DNA of 64,000 nucleotides from Streptomyces profundus. GTDB taxonomy: Bacteria; Actinomycetota; Actinomycetes; Streptomycetales; Streptomycetaceae. Both the position numbers and the translations under genes were made by a program. The DNA lies in assembly GCF_020740535.1 (NCBI RefSeq), contig NZ_CP082362.1, positions 3,532,501 through 3,596,500 on the forward strand, written 5' to 3'. The notes beneath the pieces were generated by a model. It did no database searches, was not told the origin of the DNA, and saw only the letters and a program-made list of their open reading frames with translations. Shown here in pieces: positions 27,308 to 36,812 of the stretch; position 1 is the stretch's first letter, and each line of letters begins with the position of its first letter.

Positions 27308-28451
27308 CACCGAGACGGTCCAGCGGGGCCCGAAAGACCCCAAAGCCCCGAAGGCCGGGGCCGAAGGGCCCGCCGCGCCGCGCGGCGGCTGGTTGACGCT
27401 GGGCCGGGGGATCAGGCTGGTCGCCTTCGTGGCCTGTGCCGCGTTGATCCTCTCCTTCCCCGAGATGGCCCCCAACCCCTATGTGCTCTCCGCCGGCGTG
27501 GTGGTCGCCTCCTATGCCTGCACCGCCACGGCGTGGAACTTCATGGGCGGCTTCACCGGCTACATCTCGCTGGGGCACGCCGCGTTCTTCGGCCTCGGCG
27601 CCTATGGCACCGGGCTGCTGATCAGGGATCTGTCCATGCCGTCGTTCCTGGCGTGGCTGGTCGCCGGCGCCATCGTGGTGCTGATCGCCATCCCCGTCGG
27701 CATCGCGGCCCTGCGGGTGCGCGGCGCCTCCTTCGTCATCGTCTCCATCTCGTTCGTGCTGATCCTGCTGCTGGTCTCGCAGGCGTGGAAGGGCTTCACC
27801 GGCGGCTCCAACGGTCTTGTGGTGCCGCGTCCGTTCCCCGACATGCTGCGGCCCGAGCACCACCGGGTGTTCTTCTACCTGTTCGTGGCCCTGCTCGCGG
27901 CGATGCTGCTGGTCTGGTGGCTGATCGACCGCTCGCGGTTCGGCACCGGGCTCAAGGCGGTGCGGGAGGACGAGGACAAGGCGCAGGCCCTTGGCGTGCC
28001 GACCCGCAACTACAAGCTGGTCGCCTATCTGATCTCGGCGTTCTTCACCGGCCTGGCCGGCGGGATGTACGCGCTCTGGTTCGGCGACCTGGACCCGATC
28101 TTCCAGTTCTCCATCCTGCTGGGCTCCTACATGGTGCTGATGGCGCTGCTCGGCGGGGTGCGGCATCTCTACGGCCCGCTGCTGGGCGCGGTCATCGTGG
28201 GCAGCGCGCTTGAGTACTTCAAGTTGGAGTTCGGCGACACCCAGCTCCATCTGGTCGCCACCGCCGTGCTGCTGGGCATCGTGGTGCTGTTCACGCCCGA
28301 CGGGCTGATCCCGGCCGCCCGTGACCTGGTGCGGCGGTTCGGCCCGCAGGACTCGTCGATCCGCGAGATCACGGCGGCCGAGCTGCTGGAGCGCAACAGG
28401 GAAGCCGCGGGGGACACCCCCGAAGGGGACCCGAAGGAGGAGGAACGATGA
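27291..28451 (+). CDS. Liv-type ABC permease (LivM-like)
   Basis: 386 residues. TTG 27291 has a perfect GGAGG five bases upstream, inside the LivH-like gene. After a polar N-terminal tail of ~35 residues come about nine membrane helices, including FMGGFTGYISLGHAAFFGLG, a hallmark of LivM, and YMVLMALLGGVRHLYGPLLG. The EAA-like loop is GTGLKAVREDEDKAQALGV. The end overlaps the ATPase start by 4 bp (ATGA). Confidence 0.9.
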   Translation: MRNASDTETVQRGPKDPKAPKAGAEGPAAPRGGWLTLGRGIRLVAFVACAALILSFPEMAPNPYVLSAGVVVASYACTATAWNFMGGFTGYISLGHAAFFGLGAYGTGLLIRDLSMPSFLAWLVAGAIVVLIAIPVGIAALRVRGASFVIVSISFVLILLLVSQAWKGFTGGSNGLVVPRPFPDMLRPEHHRVFFYLFVALLAAMLLVWWLIDRSRFGTGLKAVREDEDKAQALGVPTRNYKLVAYLISAFFTGLAGGMYALWFGDLDPIFQFSILLGSYMVLMALLGGVRHLYGPLLGAVIVGSALEYFKLEFGDTQLHLVATAVLLGIVVLFTPDGLIPAARDLVRRFGPQDSSIREITAAELLERNREAAGDTPEGDPKEEER

Positions 28452-29230
28452 GCCCCAGCGCACCGGCCGCACCACCCGTGCCGGCCACCGAGGCCACGCC
28501 GCGCAATCTGGAGACGGTCGGCCTGACCAAGTCGTTCGGCGGCGTCCACGCCGTCGACGAGGCGACGGTCACCTTCCGGCACGGCAAGATCAACGCCCTG
28601 ATCGGGCCCAACGGTTCGGGGAAGACGACCTTCTTCAACTGCGTCACCGGGATGATCAAGCCCGACGCGGGGACGGTCACCTACCGGGGACGGGAGATCA
28701 CCGGCAAGCCGTCGCACCGGATCGCCCGCAGCGGCATCGGCCGCAGCTTCCAGCTCTGCCGGATCTTCCCCCGGATGACCGTGCTGGAGAACATGCTGGT
28801 CGCGGTGCGCTCCACCCGGCTGCGCCAGCTGATCGGCGGGGCCCGCAACGCCCAGGAGATCGACAAGGCCAGGGGGCTGCTGACCCGGGTGGGCATCGAC
28901 CATCTGGAGAACGTGGAGGCGGGCAACCTCTCCTACGGGCAGCAGAAGCTGCTCGAACTCGCCGGCGTCCTGATGGGCGATCCGGAGACCATCATGCTCG
29001 ACGAGCCGGCCGGCGGGGTCAACCCGGCGCTGATCGGCCGCATCGGGAAGCTGGTCACCGAACTCAACGCCGAGGGCAAGACGTTCCTGGTCGTCGAGCA
29101 CAACATGGACATGGTGATGAGCCTGTCCCACCATGTCATCGTCTTCGACCGCGGCCGGCCCATCGCCGAGGGCACCCCCTCGGACGTGCAGGCGGACCCC
29201 AGAGTGCTGGAGGCCTACCTTGGCATCTGA
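28448..29230 (+). CDS. Liv-type ABC ATP-binding protein (LivG-like)
   Basis: 260 residues. Walker A GPNGSGKTTFFNCVTG, Q-loop RSFQLCRIFPRMTVLEN, signature LSYGQQKLLELAGVLM, Walker B TIMLDEPAGGVNP and H-loop VVEHNMDMVMSL; the LSYGQQKLLE variant is typical of LivG. It has GGAGGAGGAA before the ATG and overlaps the next gene by 11 bp. The N-terminal ~22 residues are Pro/Ala-rich. Confidence 0.93.
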   Translation: MSPSAPAAPPVPATEATPRNLETVGLTKSFGGVHAVDEATVTFRHGKINALIGPNGSGKTTFFNCVTGMIKPDAGTVTYRGREITGKPSHRIARSGIGRSFQLCRIFPRMTVLENMLVAVRSTRLRQLIGGARNAQEIDKARGLLTRVGIDHLENVEAGNLSYGQQKLLELAGVLMGDPETIMLDEPAGGVNPALIGRIGKLVTELNAEGKTFLVVEHNMDMVMSLSHHVIVFDRGRPIAEGTPSDVQADPRVLEAYLGI

Positions 29231-30008
29231 GCCGACACCCCAGAACCCGCCCGAGGAGCGGGAGCCGCTGCTGGTCCTCGACGACATCCAGGCCGGCTAC
29301 GGCCGGGCCGCGATGGTGCTGCGCGGGCTGACGATCGAGGTGCCGCCCGGCACCGTGGTCTGCCTGGTCGGCCCCAACGGGGCCGGCAAGTCCACGGTGT
29401 TGAAGGTGGCCAGCGGGCTGCTCAAGCCGCGCACGGGCCGGGTGCGGGTCGCCGGGCGCGACGTCACCGGGCAGGGCCCGCAGCAGATGTTGACCTCGGG
29501 GCTCGCCCATGTGCTCCAGGGGCACAGCGTCTTCCGCGAGATGACCGTCGCCGAGAACGTGCTGCTGGGCGCCTACACCCTGCGGGACAAGGCGCGGATC
29601 GACGAACGGGTCGCCTTCGTCCAGGAGTTGTTCCCCATCGTCGGGGAGCGCTGGAAGCAGCTCGCCGGGCTGCTCTCCGGCGGGCAGCAGAAGCAGGTGG
29701 AGTTCGCCCGCTCGCTGATGGTGGACCCCAAGGTGGTGCTGTTGGACGAGCCGTCGATGGGGTTGGACCCCAAGGCGACGGCGACGGTCTTCGAGCAGGT
29801 GACCCGGATGCGGGACGCCGGCACCGCCGTGCTGCTGGTCGAGCAGAACGCGCGCCGGGCCCTGGAGACCGCCGACCTCGGCTGTGTGCTGGACCTCGGC
29901 CGGGTCCATATCAGCGGCCCCGCGTCGGAGCTCCTGGCCGATCCCCAGCTCTCCGAGCTGTATCTGGGCGGCCGTCCGGCGGCCCGTTCCCAGCCGGGAG
30001 GTGCCTGA
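29220..30008 (+). CDS. Liv-type ABC ATP-binding protein (LivF-like)
   Basis: 262 residues from TTG 29220, supported by a GGAGG seven bases upstream. Walker A GPNGAGKSTVLKVASGLLKP, signature LSGGQQKQVEFARSLM, Walker B VVLLDEPSMGLDP and VLLVEQNARRALE, the LivF-type H-loop where Gln replaces His. It completes a five-gene transporter operon (binding protein, two permeases, two ATPases), all overlapping or nearly so. Confidence 0.93.
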   Translation: MASEPTPQNPPEEREPLLVLDDIQAGYGRAAMVLRGLTIEVPPGTVVCLVGPNGAGKSTVLKVASGLLKPRTGRVRVAGRDVTGQGPQQMLTSGLAHVLQGHSVFREMTVAENVLLGAYTLRDKARIDERVAFVQELFPIVGERWKQLAGLLSGGQQKQVEFARSLMVDPKVVLLDEPSMGLDPKATATVFEQVTRMRDAGTAVLLVEQNARRALETADLGCVLDLGRVHISGPASELLADPQLSELYLGGRPAARSQPGGA

Positions 30009-30139
30009 CCGGACACCTCCCAGGACCCCCGGGACCTCGGCACCCGGACCGCGCGGCTCTCCCCTCGACTGCGTGACCCATCCCCGACTGAACAGCGCGA
30101 CACGGCATACGCACCACCGACAACGAACAGTCGAGAGGA

Positions 30140-33100
30140 ATGCCCATGCTCAGCGGGAGAGGCATGAGAGGAACGAGAGGAACGAGGAGGAGGGGAGTCA
30201 TCGGCGCGGCCATGGCCGGCGCGCTGGTGACGCCCCTGTTGGCGGGCGGGCAGGCCGCGGCCGACCCGCCCGCCGCCACGGCCGAGGGGTTCGCGCCGTT
30301 GGCCGTGTTCGACGACTACGCCAACGGCAGCCTGCGCAGCCAGGGGCCCTGGTTCGTCAACACGCCGGGGGCGCCCGACGGGGCCGTGGTCTCGGACGAG
30401 GTCCCGGGGTCGCTCTCCGGGAAGGCCCTGACCATCTTCCTGTCGGAGCGCGACGTCCCGGTCCAGTACCGGGGCAACGCCTACGCGGAGCTCGGGGAGT
30501 TGGCGGTGCCGGCCGAGGCCGCCGGCACCGTCTTCCTTGAGCTGGTCACCGAGGACCTGGCCGCCACCGCGCTCAACATCGGGCTGAGCGCCGACGAGTC
30601 GCCTGGCCTGGGCGCCGACACCACCGGCGATCCGCTGGACCTCGACGACTTCGGCCCGCAGGTCCTCCTCGACGAACGCGGGCTGCTGGCCCGCGACGGC
30701 GCGGAGGAACGCCTGCTGGACGTGGACATCGAGGACGGCGCGCGCTACGGGCTGTGGCTGACCGTCGACAACGCGGCCGACACCTTCCAGGTGCGTGTCG
30801 CCGAAGGCGACGGCGCCGCCCGCCCCGCCCAGGGCCCCGACGGGCAGACCGAGTTCGCGTTCCGCAGCGGATCGAACGCGCCGCTTGAGACGTTTCTGCT
30901 GCTCAACGACCCGGACGAACCACCGTCGGGGGACACCCATCTGGACAGCGTCCATCTCGCCCCGACGACGGTCAGCACCGAGAACCCCGCGCCCGCCTAC
31001 GCCGAGGTCGTCACCTTCGACGACTACCAGCCGGCCGCCCTCGACGGGCAGGACGGCTGGCGCGCCGACCCGGGAGTCCGGGTGCTCGCCGATCCCACCG
31101 GACCGGCCGGCCAGGGCCAGGTGGTGGAGCTGACCGGCAACGATCTGGCGGCCGACCGCGCCGTCCCGCCGATCGCCGAGGGCGAGACGGGCACCGTCTT
31201 CTTCCGGTTCCAGCGCGCGGGCGGCCTCGACGCCTCCCTCGGCCTGACCGACGTCGCCGCGCCGACGGCCTTCGCCGACTTCCGGGTGCAGGCCAACAAC
31301 CAGAACTCGTCCGACCTCGGCGTCCGCGACGGCGGCGCGTTCACCACGGTCGGCAGCTGGCCGGCCGACGCCTGGCAGTGTGTGTGGCTGGTCGCCGACA
31401 ACGCGACCGACCGGGTCACCGTCCACAGCAGGGGCGGCCCCTACCGCACCACGACGCGGCTGCCCGTCGACGAGCGACTCGACTTCGCCTTCCGGGAGTC
31501 GACCGGTGACGCGCTGGACCGCTTCCTCGCGATCACCGGCGCCAACAGCGCCAGCCGGCTGCTGGTCGACGACCTCGCCGTGGACCAGCACAGCGCCAAC
31601 CTGCGGGTGCCGAGCGGGGACGCCGCCGACTGCCAGACCGTGGACAACGGCGAGCTGCCGATCGAGACGCCGATCCCCGAGACCCCGCAGCCCTCCGATG
31701 TGACGCTCCAGCTCGCCGAGGTCGCCGACCTGCCGAGCACGGGGGCCGGCGGCACCGCCAGGATCAACTTCGTCTCCGAACTCCCCGACGACAGCGGCCG
31801 GCTCGCCGTCCCCGACCTCAACGGGCCGCTCTATCTGGTGGACGAGGCCGGCGGCGACCACCGGGTCTATCTGGACGCGGCGGCCGAGTTCCCCGACTTC
31901 GTGATCCAGCCCAGCCTGGGCACCGGGCTCGGCTTTGTCGCCTTCCACCCCGAGTTCGCCGACAACGGCACCTTCTACACCGTGCACACCGAGGCCGGCG
32001 CCGCGCTCGACAACGCGACGCCGACGCACACCCCGCCGTCCGACACCCGGGTGCACGGGGTGGTCACCGAGTGGATCGCCGACGATCCGTCCGCCGACAC
32101 CTTCGCCGGCGACCGGCGGGAACTGCTGCGCGTCGGCTACAGCCGCTTCCTGCACGGCCTCCAGGAGATCGGCTTCAACCCGCTCGCCGCACCGGGCGAC
32201 GCCGACCACGGGCTGCTCTACATCGCCTCGGGCGACGGCGACGAGGTGCCCAACTTCAGCACCAGGCCCGGCGATCGGGGCGAGCCGCAGGGCAAGATCC
32301 TGCGTATCGACCCGGCCGGCGACAACGGGCCAGGCGGCGCCTACGGCATCCCGGCGGACAACCCGTTCGTCGGCGACCCCGAGGCCATCGGCGAGGTCTA
32401 CGCCCTGGGGCTGCGCAACCCGCACCGCTTCAGCTGGGACCCGGCCGACGGCCGGATGTTCGTCGGCATGATCGGCGAGCAGACCATCGACTCCGTCTAC
32501 GAGGTGGAGCCGGGCGACGACTTCGGCTGGAACGAGCGCGAGGGCGGCTTCCTCTTCAGGAAGTCCGACCCGTCCAACGTCTATCCGCTGCCCGAAGACG
32601 ACGAGCGGTACGGCTACACCTATCCCGTGCTCTCCCTCGGCCGTAACTCCGGGGTCTCCCTCGTCGGTGGCTTCGTGCCGCGCGGCGCCACCTACCCGGC
32701 GCTGGACGGGCGTTACCTCTTCGGGGACATCGTCAGCGGCGAGATCCGCTTCGCGCACGCCGACGAGATGCGGCGCGGCGGCGAACGCGCGCCGTTCTAC
32801 CGGGTCGGCCTCGTCGACGAGGCGGGCCAGGCGACGACGATGCGGGAGCTCGCCGGGAACAACCGCGTCGACCTGCGCTTCGGGCAGGACGCCGAGGGCC
32901 GGCTGTATCTGCTCTCCAAGGCCAACGGCAAGATCTGGCGCGTCACCGACGCCACCGGCTCGCCCGCCACCCCCGGCTGCGCGATCGGGGACACCGTCAC
33001 GGGCGGTGTCACCGACGCCGAGCACTGGGCACCGCTGACGCCCGAGCGCTGGGCCTTCGAGAACGGCGAGATCATCCAGACCGAGCGCGGCGAGGAACCG

Positions 33101-33586
33101 GCAGGACCGCGCCGCCCGTTCGAGTACGCCGTGCTGACCGAGGGCCCGGAGTACGCGTCGTTCAGCTATGCGGCCACCGTCCGCATCGACGAGCCGGTGA
33201 GCAGGAACGACCGCGACGTGGTGCTGATCTACAACTACCACTCGCCGACGCGGTTCTCCTATGTCCACCTCTCCCAGGACAACACCATCTACCCGCACAA
33301 CGGGATCTTCGTCGTCGACGACGCCGACCGGCTCCGCCTCGACGACCAGTGGAACGGCGTGGACGAGGGCGCGCCCCCGGCGATCGACGACGACGCATGG
33401 CATGACATCCGGGTGGACTTCTGCGCGGATACCGGGCGAACGGCGGTCTATGTGGACAACGCCGAGGAGCCGCTGATGACGGCGACCGACACCACGTTCA
33501 CCTCGGGCCGCCTGGGCTTCGGCTCGTTCGACAACCACGGCCGCGCCAGGGACATCACCGTCACCGGCACCCCGGCCACCGACTGA
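30140..33586 (+). CDS. Very large secreted PQQ-type sugar dehydrogenase-like protein (1148 aa)
   Basis: The signal peptide has a twin-arginine-like start (GTRRRGVIGAAMAGALVTPL, ending AAA), suggesting Tat export. Two related modules follow: residues ~48-275 (opening FDDYANGSLRSQGPW) and ~290-470 (opening FDDYQPAALDGQDGW), each resembling a concanavalin-like sheet. A six-bladed glucose/sorbosone dehydrogenase propeller spans ~530-935 (GFVAFHPEFADNGTFYTVHT, YIASGDGDE, LGLRNPHRFSWDP, GDIVSGEIRF). A C-terminal ~195-residue module (FENGEIIQTERGEE to RLGFGSFDNHGRARDITV) looks like a 3-keto-disaccharide hydrolase or LamG fold. This four-part layout suggests an extracellular polysaccharide-acting enzyme. 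PQQ use is inferred from the fold. ATG 30140 has GAGAGGAA upstream. Confidence 0.82.
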   Translation: MPMLSGRGMRGTRGTRRRGVIGAAMAGALVTPLLAGGQAAADPPAATAEGFAPLAVFDDYANGSLRSQGPWFVNTPGAPDGAVVSDEVPGSLSGKALTIFLSERDVPVQYRGNAYAELGELAVPAEAAGTVFLELVTEDLAATALNIGLSADESPGLGADTTGDPLDLDDFGPQVLLDERGLLARDGAEERLLDVDIEDGARYGLWLTVDNAADTFQVRVAEGDGAARPAQGPDGQTEFAFRSGSNAPLETFLLLNDPDEPPSGDTHLDSVHLAPTTVSTENPAPAYAEVVTFDDYQPAALDGQDGWRADPGVRVLADPTGPAGQGQVVELTGNDLAADRAVPPIAEGETGTVFFRFQRAGGLDASLGLTDVAAPTAFADFRVQANNQNSSDLGVRDGGAFTTVGSWPADAWQCVWLVADNATDRVTVHSRGGPYRTTTRLPVDERLDFAFRESTGDALDRFLAITGANSASRLLVDDLAVDQHSANLRVPSGDAADCQTVDNGELPIETPIPETPQPSDVTLQLAEVADLPSTGAGGTARINFVSELPDDSGRLAVPDLNGPLYLVDEAGGDHRVYLDAAAEFPDFVIQPSLGTGLGFVAFHPEFADNGTFYTVHTEAGAALDNATPTHTPPSDTRVHGVVTEWIADDPSADTFAGDRRELLRVGYSRFLHGLQEIGFNPLAAPGDADHGLLYIASGDGDEVPNFSTRPGDRGEPQGKILRIDPAGDNGPGGAYGIPADNPFVGDPEAIGEVYALGLRNPHRFSWDPADGRMFVGMIGEQTIDSVYEVEPGDDFGWNEREGGFLFRKSDPSNVYPLPEDDERYGYTYPVLSLGRNSGVSLVGGFVPRGATYPALDGRYLFGDIVSGEIRFAHADEMRRGGERAPFYRVGLVDEAGQATTMRELAGNNRVDLRFGQDAEGRLYLLSKANGKIWRVTDATGSPATPGCAIGDTVTGGVTDAEHWAPLTPERWAFENGEIIQTERGEEPAGPRRPFEYAVLTEGPEYASFSYAATVRIDEPVSRNDRDVVLIYNYHSPTRFSYVHLSQDNTIYPHNGIFVVDDADRLRLDDQWNGVDEGAPPAIDDDAWHDIRVDFCADTGRTAVYVDNAEEPLMTATDTTFTSGRLGFGSFDNHGRARDITVTGTPATD

Positions 33587-33661
33587 ATTCACCCGCGAGA
33601 GACCCCGAAGAACCCGATCCACGCGAAAGAACCCGAGTAGAACCCAAAGGCCCGGGAAAAA

Positions 33662-33691
33662 GGGCACCCCCACCCGCCGGTGGGGGTGCCC
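33662..33691. terminator. Bidirectional terminator, boundary of the biosynthetic cluster
   Basis: 13-bp perfect arms GGGCACCCCCACC / GGTGGGGGTGCCC with a 4-nt loop. An A-run precedes it on the plus strand (a U-run for leftward transcripts) and a T-rich tract follows, so it can end both the dehydrogenase transcript and the leftward SARP transcript. Confidence 0.85.
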
Positions 33692-33720
33692 CGTCTCTTC
33701 TCCGCTTTTCTGCCGGGTCG

Positions 33721-34560
33721 CTATCCGGCCCGGAGGACGAGATCGAGCGTCAGCGGATAGGCCGTGGCGACCGGGGGTTCGAGGGCCGGGTCGGAGGCGA
33801 GCACGGCGCGGTGGAAACGGTGCATGCGCGGCGTCGGCTCTATTCCCAGCTCGTTGGCGAGCACATGGCGCAGCCGGTGAAAGACCTCCAGTGCCTGGGC
33901 CGGCCGCCCCGACCGGTAGAGCGCCAACATCAGTTGGGCGTGCAGGCTCTCGTGGGTCGGGTGCTGGGCGGTCAGTTCGGTCAGTTCCCAGATGAGCTGG
34001 TGGTGGCGGCCGAGCCGCAGATCGGCCTCGATCCGCTGTTCCAGCAGGCTGAGCCGGTACTCGGCGAGGCTGGCCACATGCGCCTGGAGGATGGGACCCG
34101 TCTGCACCTCGGCGAGTACGGGCCCTCGCCAGGTGGCCAGCGCCTCCCCCAACACGGCGGCTCCGGTGGCGTCGTCACCCTTGTTCAGGGCCAACAGCGC
34201 CCGTTTGACCTGCCGTTCGAAGGCATGGAGGTCCAACTGGCCTGGCTGGACGATGAGTTGGTAGCCCAGATCGCGGGTCCTGAGGACCTCCTTGGCGTCG
34301 GCGGCCTCGCCGTCCGCCTCCCCCTCCCGGTGCGGCTGGACGACCGCGCGGCGCAGATGCCGGATATAGGTGTGGAGGGTGGCGCGCGCGGTGTTGGGCG
34401 GCCGGTCCTCCCACAGCTCCTCGACGCAGGATTCCACGGAGACCAGCTGGTTGGCGCTGACCAGAAGTAAAGAAAGGAGCTGTCGCTGCTTGGGCGCGCT
34501 GGGGGTGAAGGATTTACCCCCACTGGTCATAGACAGTGGGCCAAGAATCGAGAACTGCAC
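33721..34560 (-). CDS. SARP-family pathway regulator with a TTA codon
   Basis: 279 residues. N-terminal OmpR-type winged helix (MQFSILGPLSMTSGGKSF, then SAPKQRQLLSLLLVSANQLV and YIRHLRRAVVQ), followed by the bacterial transcriptional activation domain (about 115-250, including YRLSLLEQRIEADLRLGRH and LALYRSGRPAQALEVFHRLR). This is the Streptomyces antibiotic regulatory protein class, which activates biosynthetic operons by binding heptameric repeats. Codon 31 (34468-34470) is TTA, read only by the bldA tRNA; I found no other in-frame TTA in the window, so cluster expression probably depends on development. It is divergent from the first cluster operon. Confidence 0.93.
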   Translation of the reverse strand: MQFSILGPLSMTSGGKSFTPSAPKQRQLLSLLLVSANQLVSVESCVEELWEDRPPNTARATLHTYIRHLRRAVVQPHREGEADGEAADAKEVLRTRDLGYQLIVQPGQLDLHAFERQVKRALLALNKGDDATGAAVLGEALATWRGPVLAEVQTGPILQAHVASLAEYRLSLLEQRIEADLRLGRHHQLIWELTELTAQHPTHESLHAQLMLALYRSGRPAQALEVFHRLRHVLANELGIEPTPRMHRFHRAVLASDPALEPPVATAYPLTLDLVLRAG

Positions 34561-35137
34561 AGCTCCTCCGTAAGGGGGCGAAATATTTGGATAGCCGATA
34601 CGGCGGTGATTTCGCTTGCCATAGGGGAGGGGCGAGGTGCCGAATCTATGTGAAACATCCCCGTTTTCCGTTTTGTGCTGGTTCCTGAGGTCAGACGACG
34701 GTAAGGGTGGCTCGGTTTACTTCCAGCGTTGGATGGCGAAGATGGTACGGGCACGCTCTGAGGTACTCAAGTGACCTCGCGTCATTCACGAAAGGTGACA
34801 TCCGGTGTTCGCGAAAACGGTGTCCGGCATTGCCCCCGGGCCCGGCGGCGAACACCGGCCGGGGCGCCGTGGGGGGCGTGCGCGCTCCGACGCCACGTCA
34901 GGCTCCGCGCGCCGGACCAGGGTTGCCCCCCCCGTCCTCTGCCCCCGGGCCCATGGGACCGGTGCCGCACACTGCCAAGAGCTTGCTATTGCCACCCAGT
35001 TGACGGGGTGCCTAGGTTGACCACCCGATGGGCTGGTCCTGGCCGCGACACCTGATGCCGCGAGGGGCGCACGTCCGGATGTCGGTCGGCCCGGATCGCG
35101 GATCGGCCGACCCCGCCACACAGGGAAGGGTGTTCAG
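34561..35137. other. Divergent control region of the biosynthetic cluster
   Basis: 577 bp without a credible gene, clearly richer in A/T than its surroundings from 34570 to 34830. It separates the SARP gene from the first biosynthetic operon and should hold both promoters. A pair of direct repeats at 34785-34829 is the best candidate activator site. TTGACG at 35001 and TTGACC at 35018 could be -35 boxes for the rightward operon, but no clear -10 follows. Confidence 0.5.
34785..34829. promoter_or_regulatory. Candidate regulator-binding direct repeats
   Basis: TTCACGAAAGGTGACATCCGG (34785-34805; core TTCACGAAA) and the similar TTCGCGAAAACGGTGTCCGG (34808-34827) are direct repeats offset by 23 bp, about two helical turns. 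SARP sites are also direct repeats on one face of the helix. The match to any SARP consensus is not proven. Confidence 0.4.
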
Positions 35138-36757
35138 GTGGCCACAGCCGATGTCAGTCGCTTCGGCATAGGAGCGCTGTTCGCGCACTACGCGGAGCGC
35201 GAACAGCCCACGATCTTCCACCTCAGTCGGGCCTTCGACATCGCCCCCGACGGCGGCACGCGCTACACGGTGCCCCAACTCGCCGATCTGATCGGCGAGA
35301 CGGCCGCCTGGCTGCACGCGGCGGGCGCGCGGCAGGGCGACCGGATCGCGATCGTCAAGGACAACCACTGGGACTGCACCCTGCTGGCGTGCGCCGCCGC
35401 CCGCATCGGGGTGCTGCCCGCGATGATCTCCGGGCATCTGGCCGCCGACGCGCTGGAGACGCTGCTGAAGCGTCTTGACCCCGCCGTGCTCGTCACCAAG
35501 CGGAACATCCTGGAGCGGGGCCGCGCCGCCGAGACCGATCTGGCCTCGCTGGCCCGCCGCACCATCAGCCTGGACGGCGAGGCGCCCGGCGCCGCGAGCC
35601 TGGCCGAGGCCATCGGGGAGCGGGCGGACGGCGAGCCGCCGGTGCCGCGGCGCGACCCGTCCGAGCCGATGGTCGTCACCCACACCTCGGGCACCACAGG
35701 GGTGCCCAAGCTGGTGGTGCACTCCGCCGGGACCATCCTCGGCACGCTGGGCAAGATCGAGTCCGTGCGCTGGCCGATCGTCGCCACCCGCAAGTCCGAC
35801 ACCGTGGCCAGCGGCATCGCCTTCGTCCACGGCCGCAGCATCCCGTGGACGGCGGGCACCCTGCTCCTTGAGCCGCGCAAGGCCGTGGTGGTCGCCGACG
35901 GCGACCCGGCCACCGCCGAGCGGGTCTTCACCGAGCACCCGCCGACCACCTGCGAGACGCTGCCCGCCTTCTTCACCCGCTGGGAGGGCCTGGCCGCCAA
36001 GGAGAACAGCGTCTTCCGCGATGTGCGGCTGTACGTCAGCACGTTCGACGCGATGCACCCGCCGACCGTCCGCCGCTTCCTGGCCGCGTCCCGGCGCAGG
36101 TTCCCCGCCTGGCTCCAGGGCTGGGGCCAGTCCGAGGCGGGACCGCTGGCGTTCCGGCTGCTGACCAGGCGCGCCCTGGCCCGCACCGGCGAACGCCACC
36201 CGACGACGCGGATCGCCGGCCGGCCGCTGCCGTACTTCACGCAGCTGGAGGTGCGGGACCCGGAGACGATGCGCAAGGTGCGGGCCGGCGAGCGCGGCGT
36301 GGTCTTCGCCAGGACCAAGGGCCGCTGCCTCACCTACCTGGGCGAGGAGGAGCGCTGGTCGGAGAAGGCCGACGGCGACTGGTGGAACACCGGCGACGTC
36401 GGCACCCGCGGTCGCACGGGCGCGATCACGCTGCTGGACCGCGAGGTGGACACCATCCCCGGGATCAGCTGCATCGAGCTGGAGGACGTGCTGACCGACC
36501 GCGTCCCGGCCATCGAGGAGGTGGTCATCCTGGGCTCGCCGAACCAGAAGCCGCTGCCCGTGGTCGCCACCGCGGACGGGAAGCTGCCCGACGACGTCTG
36601 GGCGAAGGCCGTCGCCGACCTCCCCGAGCTGGCCGACCCGGTCTACATCACCTGGGACGAGATGCTCCGCACCGGCACGGGCAAGGTGCGGCGCGGCGAG
36701 ATGAGGAAGCGCTACATGGACGACGCCGAGACCTTCGGCACCGGACGGTGGACCTGA
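35138..36757 (+). CDS. AMP-dependent acyl-CoA synthetase/ligase
   Basis: 539 residues from GTG 35138 (GGGAAGG upstream). Adenylate-forming motifs in order: VVTHTSGTTGVPKLVVHS (P-loop, A3), FPAWLQGWGQSEAGPL (A5, where Ser-Glu replaces the usual Thr-Glu), WWNTGDVGTRGRTGAITLLDR (A7/A8) and RTGTGKVRRGEM (A10 catalytic Lys). No carrier domain is attached. It would activate a carboxylic acid as acyl-AMP and then CoA thioester or amide. It heads the rightward operon of the cluster; the acid is unknown. Confidence 0.9.
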   Translation: MATADVSRFGIGALFAHYAEREQPTIFHLSRAFDIAPDGGTRYTVPQLADLIGETAAWLHAAGARQGDRIAIVKDNHWDCTLLACAAARIGVLPAMISGHLAADALETLLKRLDPAVLVTKRNILERGRAAETDLASLARRTISLDGEAPGAASLAEAIGERADGEPPVPRRDPSEPMVVTHTSGTTGVPKLVVHSAGTILGTLGKIESVRWPIVATRKSDTVASGIAFVHGRSIPWTAGTLLLEPRKAVVVADGDPATAERVFTEHPPTTCETLPAFFTRWEGLAAKENSVFRDVRLYVSTFDAMHPPTVRRFLAASRRRFPAWLQGWGQSEAGPLAFRLLTRRALARTGERHPTTRIAGRPLPYFTQLEVRDPETMRKVRAGERGVVFARTKGRCLTYLGEEERWSEKADGDWWNTGDVGTRGRTGAITLLDREVDTIPGISCIELEDVLTDRVPAIEEVVILGSPNQKPLPVVATADGKLPDDVWAKAVADLPELADPVYITWDEMLRTGTGKVRRGEMRKRYMDDAETFGTGRWT

Positions 36758-36812
36758 TGCGGGCGGTACGGGGCCCGGGTGCCCTCCCACGCGCCGGAAG
36801 GGGCGTCGGCCG

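Noticed and set aside
29573..33673. A >1300-codon open frame antisense to the sugar-dehydrogenase-like gene
   Set aside because: No motif and no codon-position signal; the forward gene has clear domains, a signal peptide and a ribosome site.
34651..34665. GTGAAACA sequence resembling half of a parS site
   Set aside because: The left half does not match, so the palindrome needed for ParB is missing.
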